Part shown: positions 50,237 through 58,805 of the stretch, piece after piece
Layout of the letters: each line of letters opens with the position of its first letter
Position numbering within the stretch: the first letter of the stretch is position 1
NCBI GenBank assembly: GCA_002507175.1
Contig: DAZE01000012.1
Location: 62,821 to 126,820 of the forward strand
Length of the DNA stretch: 64,000 nt
Source: Euryarchaeota archaeon UBA558
GTDB lineage: Archaea; Thermoplasmatota; Poseidoniia; Poseidoniales; Thalassarchaeaceae
Direction of reading: 5' to 3'
The notes under the pieces: generated by a model
What the model saw: only the letters and a program-made list of their open reading frames with translations
What the model was told of the DNA's origin: nothing
The model's database searches: none
Made by a program: the position numbers and the translations under genes

Positions 50237-52201
50237 CTATGCTGGTAATCCGTCTGATTGTTTCTCGTCTTCCACAATCTTCTCCCAGAGTATCTCTGCG
50301 AGATCCTTGACATCCATCTCGCACCCTATTGAATCAAGCCCGTCCTTGACCATAACAGAGCAGAACGGACAGCCTATGGCGACTGTGTCAGCCCCTGTTT
50401 CGGCTAATTCTTTGGCGCGTATCACGTTTACACGTTTGTCGGCATCCTCCTCCATCCACATCTGGGCACCCCCAGCACCGCAGCAGAATGAGTCGGTTCC
50501 ATGTCTCTCAGGTTCCACATCAACGCCACCGATGACTGAGCGAGGCGCTTGTGTCTCTCCACCTATTCTTCCGAGGTAGCAAGGATCATGGAAGGTTATG
50601 TTGTCCTCTCGTTCCTCTATTTTCGGCAAATTGCCTTCATCTTGCAACTTGGCAAGAATTTGGGAGTGATGGAGCACCTCGAGTTCGTCGGCCCCATAGT
50701 CCGGGTATTCTTTGCCGAGTGTGTGGAAACAGTGTGGGCATGAGGCAACGATTCTCTTTACCCCCAACTCTTGGAAGGTGGACAAATTTGATTCAGCAAG
50801 CATTTGGAATAGATATTCGTTTCCAGCCCGCCTCGCGGGGTCTCCTGAGCAACCTTCTTGCATACCCAGTATCCCAACATCCAGACCAGCTTCCTTCAGT
50901 AGGGATATGGTGGCACGAGCAACTTTTTGATTGCGTTCATCGAAACTCGCCGCACATCCGACGAAATAGATGTACTCTGCTGGCTCCCCGATTTTAATGT
51001 CGAGGTCTTTCGCCCAATCGCCCCTCTCGTGCGCTCCAAATCCATACGGGTTGGAACCAGATTCCAGGTTCCCCATCGCCACATTGAGTTGCTCAGGATA
51101 CTCCATGGTCTCCATCATTGCATTGCGTCTTAGGTCAGTCAATTTCGGCACGTGTTCGATGTATAGTGGGCATGCATCTACGCAGGCGTGACAGGTTGTG
51201 CATGCCCACACTGCATCTGCTGTCAACCGCTGCATCATTGTCTCATCTGGTTTGTCCCCCGCGAGTAATATCGGGGCATGCTCGTTTGCAAATGATCTCA
51301 CGTCGTGAACAATTTGCATCGGGTTGAGTGTCTTCCCTGATTCGTATGCCGGACAGACGTCTTGGCATCTAGCACATGATGTACACGCCCAACCGTCAAT
51401 CAGCTGCCTCCAGCTGTATTGGTCGTAGGTAGTCACTCCAAACGTATCGATATCCAAGTCCTCCAATGGCACGGCAAGACCGTTCTCACCAATAGCCAAT
51501 GGACGCATTTTCGCCATCGGGGTCCGATCAAAGAAGAATACGTTAGGGAGGGCCATCACAAGGTGCATGTGTTTTGACAACGGAATCAAAATCAGAAAAC
51601 TAAAGATTGCGACCATGTGCATCCAATACGAAGCAATGATTACCGTTTGAGACAATCCAATTCCGGAGACTAGGTATCCTAGTGGCTCCCACAACTTGGA
51701 TGGCCCTTCCCCGGATTCAATTATGAACGAGGTGGAGGTGATCGTCAAGATTAGTAGGAGTATGAAATTGCCCTCCAATTGGGACTTTCCTTTCAGCTTC
51801 TCGGGCGTGAATACGACCCTTCTGGCTAGAGCGGCAACACAACCGACGAGCGCCGATGCATATCCCAACTCCACCATCCCATTCCAAGGCCCGACCAATG
51901 CACTCGGTAGGAGGCTGCCTGAGAACCAATTGGCAGTTGCAAGATCCAGCATGTCGCTTGATAGCATCAAGAAGCCCCAGAACATCAGGACGTGCAGAAT
52001 TCCGACGACCCTCTCTTGGAGCACTCTTTTCTGTCCAAGCCAACCTGTTGCTACCTCCATAACTCTGCTGGCCCAGGCATCTGTTCTGTGATCTGGTCCA
52101 CCGATGAGCACTAACCGTATGGCCTTTTGAACTTGATAAACAAAAAAGCTTACAGAAGCCCCACCAAGTAATAACAAGAACACCCATCCGGGAACACCCA
52201 A
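50237..52201 (-). CDS. EtfD-like membrane Fe-S oxidoreductase (heterodisulfide-reductase-related)
   Basis: A 654-residue redox protein. The first 250 residues contain six or so membrane helices, with histidines suited to heme b binding (NarI-like). Then come two ferredoxin-like clusters, with CTSCARCQDVCP and CTTCHACVDACP, and two CCG domains with CxnCCG-type cysteines (EGCSGDPARRAGNE, ASCPHCFHT, DPCYLGR, FCCGAGGAQMW and GCPFCSVMV). This matches the protein called DUF224/EtfD (or EMO), which carries electrons from electron-transferring flavoprotein to the quinone pool in fatty-acid oxidation. No etfAB genes are in the window. The start is probably TTG 52201; other starts would cut into helix one. 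Confidence 0.88.
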   Translation of the reverse strand: MGVPGWVFLLLLGGASVSFFVYQVQKAIRLVLIGGPDHRTDAWASRVMEVATGWLGQKRVLQERVVGILHVLMFWGFLMLSSDMLDLATANWFSGSLLPSALVGPWNGMVELGYASALVGCVAALARRVVFTPEKLKGKSQLEGNFILLLILTITSTSFIIESGEGPSKLWEPLGYLVSGIGLSQTVIIASYWMHMVAIFSFLILIPLSKHMHLVMALPNVFFFDRTPMAKMRPLAIGENGLAVPLEDLDIDTFGVTTYDQYSWRQLIDGWACTSCARCQDVCPAYESGKTLNPMQIVHDVRSFANEHAPILLAGDKPDETMMQRLTADAVWACTTCHACVDACPLYIEHVPKLTDLRRNAMMETMEYPEQLNVAMGNLESGSNPYGFGAHERGDWAKDLDIKIGEPAEYIYFVGCAASFDERNQKVARATISLLKEAGLDVGILGMQEGCSGDPARRAGNEYLFQMLAESNLSTFQELGVKRIVASCPHCFHTLGKEYPDYGADELEVLHHSQILAKLQDEGNLPKIEEREDNITFHDPCYLGRIGGETQAPRSVIGGVDVEPERHGTDSFCCGAGGAQMWMEEDADKRVNVIRAKELAETGADTVAIGCPFCSVMVKDGLDSIGCEMDVKDLAEILWEKIVEDEKQSDGLPA

Positions 52202-52340
52202 ATAATCGATTAGAAGAGGGTGTTCGATTCAAACCACGTCCTAGGGGGGGCGTCCCGCTGACCCTATTTAGTGGGTGCGAGCCCTTGAATGATGCTATGC
52301 CACGCGAAGCCACTATGCCAGATGGCCGATCTCGGCGAAC

Positions 52341-53306
52341 ATGGTCAGAGCATACGCCCCTGGCAAAGCCATCCTTTTCGGGGAGCATGCAGTGGTCTAC
52401 GGCCACCCTGCGGTAGCGGTGGCCATAAGTAGGGGGGTCGAGGTGTATATCTCTGAGTCCAAATCTTGGACCGTTGAGAATCGGCCCTTGTGCCCAAATC
52501 GGCATCCACACCTCAATTGGCTAGTCAAGAGAAATCAATTGACTGACAGGCCAATGTCGATAAAAATATCAAGTGAACTTTTCCCTGCGGCAGGCCAAGG
52601 GTCCTCTGCAGCGCTATCTGTTGCAGCACAACTCGCCTTGGCAGAATCCATGGGACTTTCGACGAATCCTGTCGATGCTGCCATCACGGCACATCAAGCG
52701 GAGGCCCACGCACAACTCGGACGCGCAAGCCCCACAGACACCGCAACTAGCTCCTTGGGCGGCTGTGTAGTCGTGTCTAAGAATCTCTCGGGGACGGCAG
52801 ACCCTATTTTCCAAGCAACTCTCGACACCCCAGAAGGAGTAATGGATTGGGATGTTGGAGCAGTGGACCTTACTTTTGATGACATGCCACATATCGTCCT
52901 CGGACACTCTGGGGACCCCTCCCAAACTGCAAAAATGGTTTCCATGGTCGCAGAGCTTATTTCCGAGAACCAGGAGAAGAAAAAGGACCTGGACTCCATC
53001 GGAGAATTAACCCTGATGGGGTTGGTAGCATTGAGATCGGGAGCCTGGGAAGCTGTTGGCATGACTATGGATGTGTGCCATGAGAAGCTAAGATCCCTGG
53101 GCCTGAGTACACCAATGCTTGAAACCCTGATTGAGGCCGTGCGTCCACATAGCCTGGGCGCTAAAATAACAGGTTCCGGTGGCGGCGGATGCATGATGGC
53201 ATTGACCTATAACCCAGAAAGGGTGGCTCAGATGATAGAGATGAGTGGAGGAAGGGCAATAATCACCCCCATGTACTGCGATGGTGCCAGAATTTTGAGT
53301 TCGTGA
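52341..53306 (+). CDS. mvk: Mevalonate kinase
   Basis: GHMP kinase of 321 residues that phosphorylates mevalonate for isoprenoid lipid synthesis. The first motif is APGKAILFGEHAVVYGHPAVA. The ATP-binding loop is PAAGQGSSAALSVA, the catalytic region has GRASPTDTATS and the third motif is KITGSGGGGCMMAL. These features point to mevalonate kinase rather than its relatives, because of the FGEHAVVYGHPA stretch. The starting ATG is at 52341. The TBP gene follows 43 bases after the stop with its own promoter. The fused aconitase X gene 6 kb on could be a later step in the same pathway (see findings). Confidence 0.93.
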   Translation: MVRAYAPGKAILFGEHAVVYGHPAVAVAISRGVEVYISESKSWTVENRPLCPNRHPHLNWLVKRNQLTDRPMSIKISSELFPAAGQGSSAALSVAAQLALAESMGLSTNPVDAAITAHQAEAHAQLGRASPTDTATSSLGGCVVVSKNLSGTADPIFQATLDTPEGVMDWDVGAVDLTFDDMPHIVLGHSGDPSQTAKMVSMVAELISENQEKKKDLDSIGELTLMGLVALRSGAWEAVGMTMDVCHEKLRSLGLSTPMLETLIEAVRPHSLGAKITGSGGGGCMMALTYNPERVAQMIEMSGGRAIITPMYCDGARILSS

Positions 53307-53317
53307 TGGATTGCACT

Positions 53318-53340
53318 CACTTATATATCATATATAAGTG
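53318..53340 (+). promoter_or_regulatory. Palindromic TATA promoter of the TBP gene
   Basis: CACTTATATA-TCA-TATATAAGTG is an inverted repeat with perfect 10-base arms and a three-base centre. Its left TATA core is centred about 25 bases before the TBP ATG at 53350, the classic distance for a leaderless archaeal transcript. The second core faces the opposite way. TBP itself could bind here and control its own gene. Confidence 0.65.
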
Positions 53341-53349
53341 CCAATCTGT

Positions 53350-54066
53350 ATGAAGAGCGATGAAGAGCGACTAACAGTAGTGAATGTAGTCGCATCAACA
53401 CGTGTTGCCGAAGAACTTGACCTACCTGACATCGCAATCCAGTTGAACTGTGAATACGAACCAGAGCAATTTCCAGGAGTCGTTTACAGAGTAGTAGACC
53501 CAAAGTTAGCCATACTCATGTTCAGGTCAGGTAGGGCAGTGTGCACAGGCGGTAAAAATGAGGAGAATATTCAGGAAGGAATAACCAGAATGATTGGTGA
53601 TCTCAGAGCGGCAGGCATCGACACATGGGAGGTCGAAGACGTAAAAATCGAAGTCCAAAATATGGTTGCCACCTATGCTCTGCACTATCCGGAGGATTAC
53701 GACGGCACTGCTAGGATGGATGACATCAACACTCGCGTGATCGACCTTGACGGGGGCGAAATAAGGCCTGCGACTGACGAAGAGGTAGAAGCAGAAGACC
53801 CTAGAATCAGGGGCATAAAGGAAGGCGAACCACTTGCCACTATGCCACGCAAACTCAACCTCAACAATCTAACTTTCCACTTGCCCTTCGACAAGGTCGA
53901 ATACGAGCCAGAACAATTTCCCGGCCTCATATACAGATTGGACTTCCCACGAGTAGTCTGCCTAATCTTCGGGAGTGGAAAGATGGTAATAACAGGGGCT
54001 AGGCGAAAGGACGAGATCCTTGAGGCAGTCCAATTCATCCAGGATGAATTAGCAGACTTGCTTTGA
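53350..54066 (+). CDS. tbp: TATA-box-binding protein with a large insertion in the second repeat
   Basis: General transcription factor that binds TATA boxes and recruits TFB and RNA polymerase. The two saddle repeats are clear: repeat 1 with VVNVVAST, CEYEPEQFPGVVYRV and RSGRAVCTGGK; repeat 2 with VQNMVATYAL, VEYEPEQFPGLIYRL and GSGKMVITGARR. The protein has 238 residues, whereas archaeal TBPs usually have 180-200. The excess sits in repeat 2, between VATYAL and the first helix (LNLNNLTF): about 58 acidic, Gly/Asp-rich residues (roughly 114-168). The distance from the VxN strand to EPEQFPG is about 84 residues in repeat 2 against 25 in repeat 1. Start by ATG 53350; a GTG at 53338 is within the palindromic promoter and so unlikely. 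Confidence 0.93.
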   Translation: MKSDEERLTVVNVVASTRVAEELDLPDIAIQLNCEYEPEQFPGVVYRVVDPKLAILMFRSGRAVCTGGKNEENIQEGITRMIGDLRAAGIDTWEVEDVKIEVQNMVATYALHYPEDYDGTARMDDINTRVIDLDGGEIRPATDEEVEAEDPRIRGIKEGEPLATMPRKLNLNNLTFHLPFDKVEYEPEQFPGLIYRLDFPRVVCLIFGSGKMVITGARRKDEILEAVQFIQDELADLL

Positions 54067-54080
54067 TTTACACAACAGTT

Positions 54081-54090
54081 GATTAAATCA
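54081..54090 (+). promoter_or_regulatory. Candidate TATA box of the PKD surface protein gene
   Basis: GATTAAATCA, centred about 22-23 bases before the ATG at 54108, matches an archaeal TATA element and would give a leaderless or near-leaderless message. Confidence 0.45.
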
Positions 54091-54107
54091 AATGCACTAG
54101 ATCCTAC

Positions 54108-57100
54108 ATGGGACCCAATTCGAGACCAAAGTTGGGGGCAATATCTGCAACGTTAGCGATCCTGCTTGTTTCAGTCCCGATACACAGCGACACTGAGTCC
54201 GTCTTGCAAAGCGAGACAAAATCAGCCGAAACATCAATTGGGAATTCATTCATCGACGCCCCAACATGGAGAATAAACGATCGATGGGTCTATTCCGGAG
54301 AATTAGACGTTTACGATTTCATCGTTGACAGCGGCGTTTCTACGAACGTGAATTCACTCATCGGAACGCTGGATGTTCAGGTTGAAAGCATAAATCTGGT
54401 AGATGTAGGTGGGATTCAAACACTCGCCTACACCGTGGCCGGAACCGGCGACTACAGGGCAGACAACGTTCAGCTGGAAGGGCAGAACGGCGACGTGGTC
54501 GTCGAAATTGACACGATCTCCATAATCCGTATCAGTGACATGGCCGTTATTTCCCAGACAGCCACGATCGATATCGAATTTGATCCGGCATTCGGATGGA
54601 TTTGCTTCTTCATATCATGCGACATCGCATCCATAACCGCCTCCAACGAATATTGGCCCCCCCTCGAGAGGCATGACTTTCCCCTAAGTGTCGGCGACAC
54701 CTGGGTAAACAACTACACTGTGAATACGACCTATTCAGGCAGCTCGAGTTATGTGACGATCCCTCAATCGACAAGCGACCAGGTTGAGACAACATCGACA
54801 GTTGTGCAAGCCGGATACCCTGGGGTACCTCAATCCGGCTGTTCAGTCAGCTACAATGTTACTGCTACAGACGTGAATGGAAGCTTAGTCGGATATGGAT
54901 GGCACTGCGATTCGATGAAAAACGATGTAGTCACCCTGAACGAGGTCACTTTGGGCCTCATGGCCAGACACGAAATTGACTATTCTACGCTGTCACCCAG
55001 GCCCTATGTCATTGATGTAGAACCCATGTATCCCCTTGCACCATTTGGCTTAACCTCGCCCATATGGGTAAATGTAAGCAATGCCAACGGGGCGCCAATT
55101 GCAAACGAGGAAATCGAATTCAGGTATGATCCCACTGGAGAAGTCCAGACACTGACAACTGAGTCCAATGGATCCGCTTTCACGACTCTGAATTATGGAT
55201 TTCGAGCAGACGAGTCTTTAGTGGTCGGCGAGCATGGCTCTCATGGGATTATTGCAAGAATTGTAAACACAGACCACATAGGGATATCCACGATTACATT
55301 AGACCCAGATATTTACGAAGTTGACCTAAAAATCGAATCCACCTCTATCTCCGTCCAAAGGAATAGGAGTGGAGAGATTCAATCGATTACAGCCCCCTTC
55401 AACGCTGTCCCGGGAGACTTAATGACCATGACCGTTCCAATCATCAACGAAGGACTCAGAACATCCCCGAGTGGCACTCTGACCTCTCAGGCCAGTCAGG
55501 GCGCTGTTGGAGTCCTATCCTTCCCACCCCTAGCATCAATGGAGTCACACACAGCACAATTCCAATGGCTGGTACCAGAATCCACTGGGATGGAATTGAT
55601 CTCCTTCACCATTGACACGAACACCCCCGACACCAATCCGTCAAATGACATCACAGAGGTTTTCATCTACGTGGGTAGGCTTCCAATCGCAGACATTAAC
55701 GTACCAGATAACCATCTCACCCTCTCTCAAGTTGTAATCGACGCCACATCATCATTTGACCCAGATGGAGGTACGGTTTCCTGCAAAATGGACATAGAGA
55801 CCCCTGAGGGGGAATATCAATCATTACACGGCTGCCAACAAACCCAAAGTTGGTCAAATGATGGAACATACGACATACTGCTCACCGTCACTGATGAAGA
55901 AGGCGACAAAGCCGAACTGTCAACTCAAATAGACATCATGAACAGACCCCCTGACATATCAATTAACCAACCCATCCAACCAATTGTGATAGGTGAACAA
56001 GTGACTCTTACGCTTGAATCCTACGGGGACCTCGATACAACCACTCCATCTTCCCCTGTCAGCATCTTGTGGAATGAGACATGTTTGGAAGGCCGAATCA
56101 CCACATCCTGCACCTTCTCCCCAAATTCCGAGGGTGCGTACAGAGCATCAGTCACAGCGACTGATGATGATGGACACTCCACTGAGGCAAATGCCACGAT
56201 ATCCGTTCTGAATGCTGCCCCTGAGCTAGCCCACCTTCATGTATGGATGGGGCCAAATCGACTTTCGGCAGACTCTAGGGGGCTGTTCACCGTGAACGAG
56301 GGTGAAGTGCTGAGATTTACGGCCAAAGTCGAGGATACAGCGGACGACATTCCATCACTCATGGCAATCTGGAGACCGGATGCAGACTCTATCCCGTCTT
56401 TGTTGATCGAAGACTATGGCCCGGAATTTGAGATTGAGCACACATTCACTAAATCAGGATTCCACCTCCTAGCATTCGAGGCATTCGACAATGACGATGC
56501 CTCTACAGGCGTAACTACAGTCCCTGTCGAGGTGATCAACACGCCACCCACGATCGATCCGATTTCACCCCCTCTTCCTGTGTTTGAAGACTCCCCAATA
56601 CAGATAACGGTGAACATAAGGGACACCCAATCCGATCTCGAGACGATGTCGATTTGCTGGGATCTTGACACCTACTCAGACTCGTCAGGATCAGGACTCA
56701 TGGACGACGATTGCGATTACGAAGGTACGACATTCGAATACACATGGGGCGAATCATCCCAGTCACCGAACAGCATCCTGTTACATGTGACTGATGATGA
56801 TGACTCGATGGCCTCAGTAGAAATACCGCTCACGATCAAGAACAAACCCCCAATTGCTCTCGGTGAGGCCTCAGACACCATATTGATGGAAGGGGATCAG
56901 GTCATCTTTACTGCAATTGGGTCAACTGACACTCCCTCGGATGTACCACACCTCAACTTTGCATGGGATCTCGACACCAACTCCGACTCGGACGGCGATG
57001 GCAATCCGACCAACGATCGAGACATGATTGGATATTCAGTTCAAACGAACTTTGTGAAAGATGGCAGTAGAATCATCAGACTCATGGTAAACGACGGAAC

Positions 57101-57470
57101 AGAGACATCCACCTTCGATATCGAGATTAGGGTTGATCCCGCACCCCAGCCAATGGGAGTTGTCATCGCCTCTGCAGGAATTCTGTTGGTCGCTCTATTG
57201 GGCGCAGCAATGATCCTGCGCAGAAGGGCTCCTGCCTCTGATGTGAACAAAATTCCACCGACTCGAGAAACAAAGAGATCCAAGAAATCGATATCCCCAT
57301 CTGAGCCAAAGCCGATATCGCGTGAGATAGTAAATGACGACCCGATCAGGGATTCAATGGAGGAGTTGGCAGAGAAACTCTACGGCACACAACGACAGTC
57401 CTCGGACAGGAATCCAGATCCAGAATTAGACGAGTTGTCGAGGTCATTGAGGGAAGAACTGATTGAGTAG
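54108..57470 (+). CDS. Large PKD/Ig-like surface protein with C-terminal membrane anchor
   Basis: An 1,120-residue exported protein. The signal segment (LGAISATLAILLVSVP) is followed by an N-terminal beta-rich domain (from about 50) with WRINDRWVYSGELDVYDF. After that come five or more Ig-like modules: a CARDB-type module (about 400-520), a PKD-like domain (ATSSFDPDGGTVSC near 545), and further PKD or cadherin-like modules with repeated DTDGDG-type Asp clusters (DLDTNSDSDGDGNP). A membrane helix (VIASAGILLVALLGAAMIL) and an RRR stop precede a cytoplasmic tail of about 90 charged residues. No enzymatic motif. Probably an adhesin or cell-envelope component that binds calcium. Six bases before the SepF-like gene, hence perhaps in an operon with it. 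Confidence 0.82.
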   Translation: MGPNSRPKLGAISATLAILLVSVPIHSDTESVLQSETKSAETSIGNSFIDAPTWRINDRWVYSGELDVYDFIVDSGVSTNVNSLIGTLDVQVESINLVDVGGIQTLAYTVAGTGDYRADNVQLEGQNGDVVVEIDTISIIRISDMAVISQTATIDIEFDPAFGWICFFISCDIASITASNEYWPPLERHDFPLSVGDTWVNNYTVNTTYSGSSSYVTIPQSTSDQVETTSTVVQAGYPGVPQSGCSVSYNVTATDVNGSLVGYGWHCDSMKNDVVTLNEVTLGLMARHEIDYSTLSPRPYVIDVEPMYPLAPFGLTSPIWVNVSNANGAPIANEEIEFRYDPTGEVQTLTTESNGSAFTTLNYGFRADESLVVGEHGSHGIIARIVNTDHIGISTITLDPDIYEVDLKIESTSISVQRNRSGEIQSITAPFNAVPGDLMTMTVPIINEGLRTSPSGTLTSQASQGAVGVLSFPPLASMESHTAQFQWLVPESTGMELISFTIDTNTPDTNPSNDITEVFIYVGRLPIADINVPDNHLTLSQVVIDATSSFDPDGGTVSCKMDIETPEGEYQSLHGCQQTQSWSNDGTYDILLTVTDEEGDKAELSTQIDIMNRPPDISINQPIQPIVIGEQVTLTLESYGDLDTTTPSSPVSILWNETCLEGRITTSCTFSPNSEGAYRASVTATDDDGHSTEANATISVLNAAPELAHLHVWMGPNRLSADSRGLFTVNEGEVLRFTAKVEDTADDIPSLMAIWRPDADSIPSLLIEDYGPEFEIEHTFTKSGFHLLAFEAFDNDDASTGVTTVPVEVINTPPTIDPISPPLPVFEDSPIQITVNIRDTQSDLETMSICWDLDTYSDSSGSGLMDDDCDYEGTTFEYTWGESSQSPNSILLHVTDDDDSMASVEIPLTIKNKPPIALGEASDTILMEGDQVIFTAIGSTDTPSDVPHLNFAWDLDTNSDSDGDGNPTNDRDMIGYSVQTNFVKDGSRIIRLMVNDGTETSTFDIEIRVDPAPQPMGVVIASAGILLVALLGAAMILRRRAPASDVNKIPPTRETKRSKKSISPSEPKPISREIVNDDPIRDSMEELAEKLYGTQRQSSDRNPDPELDELSRSLREELIE

Positions 57471-57475
57471 TATGG

Positions 57476-57964
57476 TTGCTGGAAGTCGTGAAGTGGATAC
57501 ATCGGATTCTCGGCCTTCCAACATATTCCTCGGAAAATGAAACTGAAATCTCCATATCTAAAAGCAGTGGAATCAATCCAAGCCAACCCTTCCACCAACT
57601 GGACAGTGCAGTGTGGTCCGAACGAACAAATCGACTTATGCCTGGAAAAATTGGTGCATTGAGTTATTTCAAACCGAACGACAGACTAGGGCTGGATCTC
57701 AGAGACGTCGAGAATTCAATGATTCTCGGCAGGACTCTAATCATCGATCTACACGACCTCTTGCATGTCGATACTCAAAGAAGGGCATTGCGAAAAAGGA
57801 TTGCCGATTTGGCAAATAAAATTGGGAAACCAGCCTTCAAGATTGACACCGATGGTTGCCTTCTGGTAGTGCCTGGAAGAGGGGTGAAGGTAGATCAGAA
57901 ACAACACGTCCTTGGTACCGCCGTCTGGAGGGAGGGCTTGGCTGAGGACTCATCACCAATCTAG
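57476..57964 (+). CDS. SepF-like protein (candidate FtsZ membrane anchor)
   Basis: A 162-residue protein (TTG at 57476; a GTG at 57488 gives 158 residues). The N-terminus KWIHRILGLPTY looks like an amphipathic membrane-targeting helix, followed by a disordered Ser/Glu linker and a C-terminal fold of about 85 residues with the pattern ILGRTLIIDLHDLL, a helix with LRKRIADLANKIGK and LLVVPGRGVKV. This matches archaeal SepF, which dimerises and anchors FtsZ at the division site. I rate the call as moderate: no FtsZ gene is near, and the fold is short. Overlaps the convergent flavin reductase by 12 bases. Located right after the large surface protein. Confidence 0.55.
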   Translation: MLEVVKWIHRILGLPTYSSENETEISISKSSGINPSQPFHQLDSAVWSERTNRLMPGKIGALSYFKPNDRLGLDLRDVENSMILGRTLIIDLHDLLHVDTQRRALRKRIADLANKIGKPAFKIDTDGCLLVVPGRGVKVDQKQHVLGTAVWREGLAEDSSPI

Positions 57965-58804
57965 CTCAAACTTCCAAGTCGAACCGTCTGAACTGCCTGA
58001 TAACACCCTGCTACTGATCTGAACTAGCCTAGAGGTCGGCTCTTCTGGATTGGGGATGGTGGCGAGCGACTCTGCTAGCATGATCACCTGGAACGCTTTG
58101 CTGGACTCGGGGAGCCTCCTTATTTCTACCACCTTTGTATGGATGGTAGCCATCGCTGATGAAAGCACGTCTCCAGAGGTGTCGTGTATGGCCGACCCTG
58201 AAATCAAATCCCATTCACTAGTCTCTCTGGGCACCGGTCTAGCCGCGGCTTGCACATCTGCAGCGCCGATCATATCCCCTCTCAGACAATGAATGGACAC
58301 TCGACATCCGTCTTCTGCCTCTCGTATGTTGGATAGCGTGTCTCTAACCCTGCCGCCTCGATCAGTAGATATGCTCATTGATATAAGAGGCGGTGAGTTT
58401 GAGAGGATACTGATTGATGACATGGGAGCGAGGTTTTTCACACCCTCTGGGCTTTCAGTTCCGACGAGAAAGACTGGACGAGGCCCCAAGATAGATCCAA
58501 GCAAGTCGCTTCTCTTCGTGTGCCCAATCTCATCCAAATTCATCTTGCTGTAGCCTGATTCAAGGGTCTTTGACCCGTGGGGAAGAGCCTCAATAGAATC
58601 GTCTTCCAACCAATCGTCCAATTTTCCGGATTGCAATTCTGATAGGGAGTAGGCGGTAAACTCCCTGTAGGATTTCCATCCAGATATCTCGGCCTCAGGA
58701 TCCCCCCTCTCTAGTTTTCTTTGGATGGAAAGATCGGCGTATTCAACGCACTTGCCTAGAAAACTCGAAATCGCTTCCTTCTTCCCATCCAACAAGGATC
58801 GCAC
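57953..58804 (-). CDS. Flavin reductase-like FMN-binding protein
   Basis: A 283-residue protein with a flavin-reductase-like split-barrel domain in its C-terminal two thirds: DLLGSILGPRPVFLVGT, NLAPMSSISILSNSPPLISMSIS and a closing beta region with ATIPNPEEPTSRLVQIS. Members bind FMN and act as flavin reductases or as oxygenase components. The N-terminal 85 residues form an extra helical region I cannot identify. The GTG at 58804 starts one base after the peroxiredoxin stop, so the two are cotranscribed. The redox setting (peroxiredoxin next door) fits either role; the exact reaction is not decided. Confidence 0.78.
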   Translation of the reverse strand: MRSLLDGKKEAISSFLGKCVEYADLSIQRKLERGDPEAEISGWKSYREFTAYSLSELQSGKLDDWLEDDSIEALPHGSKTLESGYSKMNLDEIGHTKRSDLLGSILGPRPVFLVGTESPEGVKNLAPMSSISILSNSPPLISMSISTDRGGRVRDTLSNIREAEDGCRVSIHCLRGDMIGAADVQAAARPVPRETSEWDLISGSAIHDTSGDVLSSAMATIHTKVVEIRRLPESSKAFQVIMLAESLATIPNPEEPTSRLVQISSRVLSGSSDGSTWKFELDW

Positions 58805-58805
58805 C

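Noticed and set aside
52221..52240. TGTTCGATTC resembling a tRNA T-arm upstream of mvk.
   Set aside because: No matching acceptor stem, anticodon arm or D-arm at the required distances in the 139-base gap.
51717..52511. Minus-strand frame of 264 codons over the EtfD gene N-terminus and the mvk start.
   Set aside because: Spans the real EtfD frame and the antisense of mvk, with an Arg/Cys-rich composition and no recognisable motif; both real genes have strong domain evidence.
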